From Alphaproteobacteria bacterium (lineage in GTDB: Bacteria; Pseudomonadota; Alphaproteobacteria; GCA-2731375): a stretch of 12,034 bases of DNA. Of the stretch, positions 6,993-12,034 are shown piece after piece (within the stretch, counting starts at the first letter, position 1; every line of letters starts with the position of its first letter). The translations under genes were made by a program, and so were the position numbers. The stretch lies in NCBI GenBank assembly GCA_030746295.1, contig JASLMY010000157.1, forward strand, positions 1 through 12,034, in the 5' to 3' direction. The notes under the pieces were generated by a model. The model saw only the letters and a program-made list of their open reading frames with translations. It searched no databases and was not told the DNA's origin.

Positions 6993-8148
6993 GAGGCTCG
7001 ACGCGGTCGTCGTCGGCGCCGGACAATCGGGCCTCGCTGCCAGCTACTATCTGAGCCGGGCCGGCCTCGATCACGCCGTTCTGGAGCGCGGCCGGATCGC
7101 CGAGGCTTGGCGCAGCCAGCGCTGGGACAAGTTCTGCCTGGTGACTCCGAACTGGTCGCTGGCCCTTCCTGGCTGGCCCTATACTGGCGAGGCGCCCGAC
7201 GCTTTTATGGCCGGCGCCGACTTCGTTGCCCACCTCGAGGCCTATGCCCGGTCCTTCCGGGCGCCCGTGCGGACCGGTGTCGAGGCCCTGAGGCTCGGTC
7301 GGGCGGAAGACGGCGGCGATCTGCTGCTGGAGACGGATGCCGGGCAGATCCGGGCGGCCGACGTCGTCGTCGCCACCTCCACCTATCAGTCGCCGCGGCG
7401 GCCGGCGGGGGCCGAAGGGCTGGAGGCGGAGATCGGGCAAGTTCACGTCGGCGACTATCGCAATACCGAGGCCCTGCCCGACGGGGCGGTGCTGGTCGTC
7501 GGCTCGGGCCAGAGCGGCTGCCAGATCGCCGACGAGCTCAATCGTGCCGGGCGCCGGGTCTACCTCTCGGTCGGTGACAGCCGCCGCCTGCCGCGCCGTT
7601 ATCGGGGCCGGGATGCGATCGCCTGGCAGCGCGACATGGGCTATCTCGACCTCCGGCAGATGGCGGCCGAGGGGGTCGAACTGCTGGGGCGCTTCCTCGG
7701 CGCCGAGGGCACCCAGGTCAGTTTCCGCGACGACCTTGCCCAAAGCCTGATCCAGGCCGAGGCCTTCGCCGTCGACTTCTGCCGTGACATCGATACGTTT
7801 GTCGCCCTGAACGGCATCGAGGCGCCGTCCGAGCCGCCACCCACGCCGGCCGACCCGACGGTCGTGGCGGCGCTGGCGGCGGCCTCGCCCCGGAGGCTCG
7901 ATCTTCGAGCGGCCGGCATCGCCAGCGTCATCTGGGCCACCGGCTTCGGCTTCGATTTCGGCTGGATCGAGCTGCCGATCGTCGATCGCTTTGGCTATCC
8001 GGCGACCCGCAAGGGGGTCAGTACCGAGGCCGGGCTCTACTTCGTCGGTCTCAACTGGATGCACAAGCGCAAGTCCGGCATCGTCTACGGCGTCGCCGAG
8101 GACGCGGAATGGGTCGTCCGCCATCTCGCCGGCCGCCGACAGGCGTGA
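6985..8148 (+). CDS. FMO-like FAD/NAD(P)H-dependent oxidoreductase
   Basis: A 387-residue cytosolic flavoprotein of the flavin-monooxygenase/CzcO type. The FAD-binding turn GAGQSG is at 11-16, followed about 20 residues later by an acidic strand end (VLERG). A second dinucleotide turn, GSGQSG at 173-178, would bind NADPH. An ATGF motif is at 318-321, and a C-terminal YFVGLNWMHKRKSG segment is seen in related flavoproteins. The HVGDYRN stretch at 154-160, just before the second turn, corresponds to the region of the FMO fingerprint but is not a classical match. The ATG at 6985 overlaps the dinB-like gene by 8 nt. The substrate is not predictable; related proteins are annotated as monooxygenases, often for small amines, sulfides or ketones. 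Confidence 0.88.
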   Translation: MDERLDAVVVGAGQSGLAASYYLSRAGLDHAVLERGRIAEAWRSQRWDKFCLVTPNWSLALPGWPYTGEAPDAFMAGADFVAHLEAYARSFRAPVRTGVEALRLGRAEDGGDLLLETDAGQIRAADVVVATSTYQSPRRPAGAEGLEAEIGQVHVGDYRNTEALPDGAVLVVGSGQSGCQIADELNRAGRRVYLSVGDSRRLPRRYRGRDAIAWQRDMGYLDLRQMAAEGVELLGRFLGAEGTQVSFRDDLAQSLIQAEAFAVDFCRDIDTFVALNGIEAPSEPPPTPADPTVVAALAAASPRRLDLRAAGIASVIWATGFGFDFGWIELPIVDRFGYPATRKGVSTEAGLYFVGLNWMHKRKSGIVYGVAEDAEWVVRHLAGRRQA

Positions 8149-8160
8149 GGGCACGCGCCC

Positions 8161-8189
8161 TTTACCGGCCCGGTGACGGACGCCATATT
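8161..8189 (+). promoter_or_regulatory. Weak promoter candidate just before def
   Basis: TTTACC at 8161-8166 (4/6 to -35), a 17 bp spacer and CATATT at 8184-8189 (4/6 to -10) lie in the 47 nt gap between the flavoprotein gene and def. Transcription would begin at about the A of the def ATG (8196), giving a leaderless message. The two half-matches make this tentative. Confidence 0.25.
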
Positions 8190-8195
8190 AGGGGC

Positions 8196-8765
8196 ATGGC
8201 CATCCTCAAGATCGCCCGCATGGGGCACCCCGTTCTGCGCGCCCCGGCGGCACCGATCGACGATGCGACGGCGCCCGAGGTGCACCAGCTCATCGTCGAC
8301 ATGTACGAGACCATGGTCGACGCGCACGGCGCCGGTCTCGCGGCGACGCAGGTCCATGTGCCGAAGCGGCTGGTGATCTTTCGGGTCGCGATCGAGGACG
8401 TGGCGCCGGCTGAAGACGGCGCGCTGCTGCCGCTGACGGTGTTGATCAACCCGGTGCTGGAGCCACTCGGCGAGGCCAAGAGCGAGGACTGGGAGGGCTG
8501 TCTCTCGGTGCCGGGACTGCGTGGCTTGGTGCCGCGCTACGATTGCATCCGCTACCGAGGCCTGGCGCCGGACGGCAGCACGATCGACCGCGTCGCCGAC
8601 GGCTTGCACGCTCGCGTCGTCCAACACGAGTGCGACCATCTGGACGGCATCCTCTATCCGCAGCGCATGACCGACCTCTCCATGCTCACCTTCGATTCCG
8701 AATACCACCATTTCCGGGCCGAGGCGCAGGCCGCGGCGGAAGCCGGCGCCGAGGCCGCGGAATGA
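8196..8765 (+). CDS. def: Peptide deformylase, type 1A-like
   Basis: Metalloenzyme that removes the N-formyl group from nascent proteins in the cytoplasm; 189 aa, normal length. The three family motifs are complete: GAGLAATQ at 45-52 (GxGLAxxQ), EGCLS at 100-104 with the metal-ligand C102, and QHECDHLDG at 143-151 with ligands H144 and H148 and catalytic E145. HECDHL and the VPRY...G...ADG-ARVVQ pattern resemble the type 1A enzymes known from plant mitochondria more than the E. coli type (HELDHL). No fmt gene is beside it, so it may be a second deformylase; I cannot see the rest of the genome. The start MAILKI is usual, though the AGGGG at 8190-8194 is only 1 nt from the ATG. The C-terminus ends in an Ala/Glu-rich tail. 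It overlaps the next gene by ATGA. Confidence 0.95.
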   Translation: MAILKIARMGHPVLRAPAAPIDDATAPEVHQLIVDMYETMVDAHGAGLAATQVHVPKRLVIFRVAIEDVAPAEDGALLPLTVLINPVLEPLGEAKSEDWEGCLSVPGLRGLVPRYDCIRYRGLAPDGSTIDRVADGLHARVVQHECDHLDGILYPQRMTDLSMLTFDSEYHHFRAEAQAAAEAGAEAAE

Positions 8766-9418
8766 CTGGCAGCCGCGATCTGGCGGCGAAGCGCCGGCTG
8801 TTGTCGGCGGCGCTGGTGGAGGTGCCCTTCGACGGCTGGAGCGAGCGGACCCTGCGTCGGGCGGCATCGGCGGCGGGGCTCGGCCGGTCCGAGGCGACGC
8901 GGCTCTTTCCGGGCGGGGTCGGGGCCTTGGTCGCGTTTCACCTGGAAGAGGTCGATTCCGCGATGCTGGCCGAGCTGGCGCGGCGGGATCTCGCTGCCAT
9001 GCGGGTTCGCGACCGAATTCAAACCGCGGTCCGGGTGCGGTTGGAGTTGCAGGCGCGTCACCGCGAGGCGGTCCGGCGCACGCTCGCCTACCTTGCCCTG
9101 CCTGGCAACGGCCGCCGGGCGCTGAGCGCGCTCGGCCGCACCGTCGACCGGATCTGGCGCGCCGCCGGCGACCAGGCGACCGACTTCAACTACTACACCA
9201 AGCGGGCCCTGCTGGCCGGCGTCTATGGTGCCACCGTGCTCTTCTGGCTCGACGACGATTCGGACGGGCACGAGGCCACCTGGGCCTTCCTCGACCGCCG
9301 CATCGACGAGGTCATGAGCATCGAGAAGGCCCGCGGCCGGGTGGCCAAGCGGCTCGACCGCCTGCCCTCGCCCTGGCGGGCCCTGGGCCGGCTCAGATAC
9401 GGCCGCGCCGGCGCCTGA
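8762..9418 (+). CDS. COQ9-family protein (ubiquinone biosynthesis accessory)
   Basis: A 218-residue protein of the COQ9 family, whose mitochondrial members bind lipid and assist the COQ7 hydroxylation step of ubiquinone synthesis. The N-terminal ~60 residues resemble a TetR-like helix-turn-helix fold. The family hallmark follows: DFNYYTKRALLAGVY at 141-155, then FWLDDDSDGHEATWAFLDRRID at about 161-182, here written as its key parts FWLDDD, HEATW and LDRRID. The ATG at 8762 overlaps the def stop as ATGA (4 nt), so the two are translationally coupled. The bacterial family was named for being transcribed divergently from rpsU; here it points away from rpsU but three genes lie between. The C-terminal tail is rich in Arg and Gly. 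The gene ends 7 nt from the convergent purK stop. Confidence 0.9.
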   Translation: MTGSRDLAAKRRLLSAALVEVPFDGWSERTLRRAASAAGLGRSEATRLFPGGVGALVAFHLEEVDSAMLAELARRDLAAMRVRDRIQTAVRVRLELQARHREAVRRTLAYLALPGNGRRALSALGRTVDRIWRAAGDQATDFNYYTKRALLAGVYGATVLFWLDDDSDGHEATWAFLDRRIDEVMSIEKARGRVAKRLDRLPSPWRALGRLRYGRAGA

Positions 9419-9425
9419 GCGCGGA

Positions 9426-10511
9426 TCAGCCCCTCGGCTTGAGGCGAGTCACGTGGCCCATCTTGCGGCCGGGGCGGGCCTCGGCCTTGCCGTATAGGTG
9501 CAAATGGGCGCCGGGCTCGGCCAAGATCTCGGGCCAGGCCTCGATCGCGTCGCCCAGCAGGTTCTTCATTTCGGCGTCGAAGAGCCGTTCCGGCGGGCCC
9601 AGCGGCAGGCCGCAGACGGCGCGGATATGCTGCTCGAACTGGCTGGTACGACAGCCCTCGATCGTCCAGTGGCCCGAGTTGTGGACCCGAGGGGCGATCT
9701 CGTTGACGAGCAGCTCGGCCTCCGGCAGCAGGAACATCTCAACGCCGATGACGCCGACATAGTCGAGCGCCGTCAGCAGGCGGCCCGCGATCTCGCCTGC
9801 CCGGCGGGCCGTCTCGTCGCCGATCGGCGCCGGCGCGATGGTGGTGTCGAGGATGTGGTCGACATGGCAATTCTCGACCGGGTCGAAGGCGGCGACGCTG
9901 CCGTCGAGACCGCGCGCCGCAACGACCGATATCTCCCGCTCGAAAGCGACGAAGGCCTCCAGAATTGCCGGCGCCCGGCCGATCGATTCCCACGCCTGAT
10001 CCGAATCGGCCGCCCCTGCCAGCCTGGCCTGGCCCTTGCCGTCGTAGCCGAGGCGCCGGGTCTTCAAGACCGCCGGCGCGCCGACCTCGGCAAGGGCCGT
10101 CTCGACATCGCCGGCATCGTCCACGGCGCGAAAGACGGCGGTGGGGATTCCGATGTCGTCGACGAAGCGTTTCTCCAAGAGCCGGTCTTGGGCGATGCCG
10201 AGGGCGTCCGGCGAGGGACGGACCGGCCGATGGCGGGCCAGGTAGGTCGCGGTCTCGAGCGGGATGTTCTCGAACTCGAAGGTGACGACGTCGACGGCGG
10301 CAGCGAACCGCTCCAGGGCCTCGGTATCGTCATAGGGCGCGACCGTGGCCCGGCTCGAGACCTCGGCCGCCGGCGAATCGGCCTCGGGGCAGAAGATGTG
10401 CACGCGGTAGCCGAGCGGTGCCGCCGCCAGGGCCAGCATCCGGCCGAGCTGGCCGCCGCCCAGGATGCCGATAACGCCGCCGGGGGCGAGAGCCTCCGCC
10501 AAAGTCGCCAT
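9426..10511 (-). CDS. purK: 5-(carboxyamino)imidazole ribonucleotide synthase
   Basis: ATP-grasp enzyme that converts aminoimidazole ribonucleotide plus bicarbonate and ATP to N5-carboxyaminoimidazole ribonucleotide in purine synthesis; 361 aa, normal length. Motifs: GILGGGQLGRM at 15-25 (nucleotide/substrate-binding N-terminal fold), FEFENIP at 78-84, LKTRRLGYDGKGQ at 149-161 (ATP-grasp region with glycine loop), EREISV at 191-196, and the C-terminal NEIAPRVHNSGHWT at 270-283 with metal-binding and active-site residues. It is second in a purE-purK operon, starting 7 nt after the purE stop. The ATG at 10511 has a GGAG only 2 nt upstream, so initiation probably depends on coupling to purE. Confidence 0.97.
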   Translation of the reverse strand: MATLAEALAPGGVIGILGGGQLGRMLALAAAPLGYRVHIFCPEADSPAAEVSSRATVAPYDDTEALERFAAAVDVVTFEFENIPLETATYLARHRPVRPSPDALGIAQDRLLEKRFVDDIGIPTAVFRAVDDAGDVETALAEVGAPAVLKTRRLGYDGKGQARLAGAADSDQAWESIGRAPAILEAFVAFEREISVVAARGLDGSVAAFDPVENCHVDHILDTTIAPAPIGDETARRAGEIAGRLLTALDYVGVIGVEMFLLPEAELLVNEIAPRVHNSGHWTIEGCRTSQFEQHIRAVCGLPLGPPERLFDAEMKNLLGDAIEAWPEILAEPGAHLHLYGKAEARPGRKMGHVTRLKPRG

Positions 10512-10518
10512 GGCTCCG

Positions 10519-11010
10519 CTAGGCGTCCTCGGGCGTTTCAGGTACCGCCTCGGTCTGCCGTTGCCGCCAGGCCTCGAGATTCTGGCGGACGTCTTCGTCC
10601 TCCAGGGCCACGATCGAGGCCGCGAGCAGGCCGGCGTTGGCGGCGCCGGCGCGGCCGATGGCGAGCGTTCCGACCGGGATTCCGGCCGGCATCTGGACGA
10701 TCGACAGCAAGCTGTCCATGCCGGAAAGGGCCTTGCTCTCCACCGGCACGCCGAGGACCGGCAGCGCCGTCATCGCGGCCGCCATGCCGGGCAAGTGGGC
10801 GGCACCGCCGGCGCCGGCGACGATCACGCGGATGCCGCGATCGGCCGCGCCCTTGGCATAGTCGTAGAGCCGGTCCGGTGTGCGGTGCGCCGAGACCACC
10901 TTGCATTCGTGTCCGACACCGAGCTCCTGCAGGACCTCGGCGGCGTGGCGCATCGTCTCCCAGTCGGAGCGGCTGCCCATGATGATTCCGACCCGTGGCG
11001 GCGATGTCAT
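10519..11010 (-). CDS. purE: 5-(carboxyamino)imidazole ribonucleotide mutase
   Basis: Class I PurE, which moves the carboxyl group of N5-CAIR to C4, the step after PurK; 163 aa, typical, acting as an octamer in the family. Motifs: GSRSDW at 12-17, SAHRTP at 40-45 with the catalytic His, [11 protein letters not shown] at 67-77, and PVES and [13 protein letters not shown] further on. An open frame extends to an ATG at 11148, but the start at 11010 gives the expected N-terminus ([11 protein letters not shown] by residue 17) and has GGGAG at 11022-11018 with 7 nt spacing. A perfect TATAAT lies just upstream. It leads the purE-purK operon and is divergent from the GGDEF gene. Confidence 0.97.
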   Translation of the reverse strand: MTSPPRVGIIMGSRSDWETMRHAAEVLQELGVGHECKVVSAHRTPDRLYDYAKGAADRGIRVIVAGAGGAAHLPGMAAAMTALPVLGVPVESKALSGMDSLLSIVQMPAGIPVGTLAIGRAGAANAGLLAASIVALEDEDVRQNLEAWRQRQTEAVPETPEDA

Positions 11011-11035
11011 CCCTGGTCTCCCGTAAAGCCCGACG

Positions 11036-11063
11036 ATTATAGGGGGCCACCCGAGGGCCGCAA
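11036..11063 (-). promoter_or_regulatory. Promoter of purE-purK
   Basis: A perfect TATAAT (11041-11036, minus strand) with TTGCGG (11063-11058) 16 bp upstream, or TTTGCG at 17 bp. Both -35 options match only 3/6. Transcription would start near 11029, leaving about 19 nt of leader that holds the GGGAG ribosome site. No purine-repressor-like site or riboswitch-length leader is present. Confidence 0.55.
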
Positions 11064-11083
11064 AAGGGCCTCGGAAATAGCAA

Positions 11084-11098
11084 TTCAACGCAGTTGAA
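11084..11098. repeat. 15 bp inverted repeat in the purE/GGDEF divergent region
   Basis: TTCAAC at 11084-11089 and GTTGAA at 11093-11098 are perfect 6 bp arms around GCA. They lie in the AT-rich stretch (about 11070-11135) between divergent genes, upstream of the purE promoter and about 110 bp before the GGDEF ATG. The symmetry would suit a dimeric regulator; the factor is unknown. Confidence 0.35.
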
Positions 11099-11207
11099 AG
11101 ATTTGGTAATGTTTTCTTGTCTATAAGAATAGGGAAGCAGGCCCGCATCGGTGACGGTTTCGGGGGCGGACGGTGGCCTGCGAGTGTGGTATAGAGCCTG
11201 CGTCGAC

Positions 11208-11942
<735 letters not shown>

Positions 11943-11972
11943 GCCTGCCCTCGAGGCGCGATAGTGCCGAAC

Positions 11973-12034
11973 TCAGGCGATGATATCCGGATAGAGCAGG
12001 CTTTCGATCCTGACGATCATGTCCTTGAGCTGCA
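11973..12034 (-). CDS. Probable YdcH/DUF465 family protein, C-terminal end only
   Basis: Only the last 19 codons and the stop (TGA at 11975-11973) are in the window. They read QLKDMIVRIESLLYPDIIA. The LKD-I-R-E helix pattern followed by a PDIIA-type ending resembles small coiled-coil YdcH (DUF465) proteins, which I recall next to purE in related bacteria. Function of the family is unknown. The stop is 30 nt from the convergent GGDEF stop. With so few residues the family call is moderate, but the reading frame looks real. Confidence 0.55.
   Translation of the reverse strand, partial: QLKDMIVRIESLLYPDIIA

Noticed and set aside
9498..10982. Long plus-strand open frame (494 codons) opposite purK and purE
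   Set aside because: It covers two well-supported genes on the other strand and its product is low-complexity Arg/Pro/Gly/Asp without recognisable motifs.
11094..11127. Possible promoter TTGAAA ... TATAAG for the GGDEF gene
   Set aside because: Each element looks reasonable alone but the spacer is 22 bp, too long for a sigma70 promoter.
11011..11148. N-terminal extension of purE to an ATG at 11148
   Set aside because: The added residues are not PurE-like and run through the purE promoter; the start at 11010 has a good ribosome site and the expected length.

Overview
The window is high-GC, densely packed bacterial chromosome with housekeeping genes. It suggests an alphaproteobacterium, probably near Rhodospirillales or Kiloniellales. 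The supporting marks are a three-subunit proton-translocating transhydrogenase (separate pntAA, pntAB and pntB) with a 44-residue aa3-oxidase subunit IV gene in front, a COQ9-family gene close to rpsU, purE-purK beside a YdcH-like gene, and a UbiB/ABC1-type kinase next to an M3 peptidase. This placement is inferred from gene content and was not tested by a search.

Layout. 1-2743 (+): the C-terminal three quarters of an M3-family oligoendopeptidase, followed after 1 nt by an ABC1/UbiB-like kinase starting at TTG. 2822-5967 (+): the small oxidase subunit IV gene, then pntAA-pntAB-pntB with 2 and 9 nt gaps. 6070-6279 (-): rpsU, convergent with pntB; its reading frame has no ATG, GTG or TTG at the expected place, and a CTG sits 7 nt after a perfect AAGGAG. 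6471-9418 (+): DinB-family protein, FMO-like flavoprotein, peptide deformylase and COQ9-family protein, with an 8 nt overlap (dinB/FMO), a 47 nt gap, and a 4 nt ATGA overlap (def/COQ9). 9426-11010 (-): purE then purK, converging on COQ9 with only 7 nt between stops. 11208-11942 (+): a small cytosolic GGDEF diguanylate cyclase. 11973-12034 (-): the C-terminal end of a probable YdcH/DUF465 protein.

How they fit together. PntA/PntB form the proton-driven transhydrogenase that makes NADPH from NADH; the oxidase subunit IV and the two quinone-linked families (ABC1/UbiB-like kinase and COQ9) add a respiratory, ubiquinone theme. PurE/PurK are consecutive steps of de novo purine synthesis. rpsU and def belong to translation and N-terminal protein maturation. 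The best promoters I can see are those for rpsU (TTCACA-17-TATAAC) and purE (perfect TATAAT), both on the minus strand.

I found no mobile element, CRISPR array, tRNA or rRNA, and no evidence of an undescribed multi-gene system. The most interesting points are the apparent CTG start of rpsU, the separation of COQ9 from its usual rpsU neighbour by three genes, and the type 1A-like deformylase coupled to COQ9.
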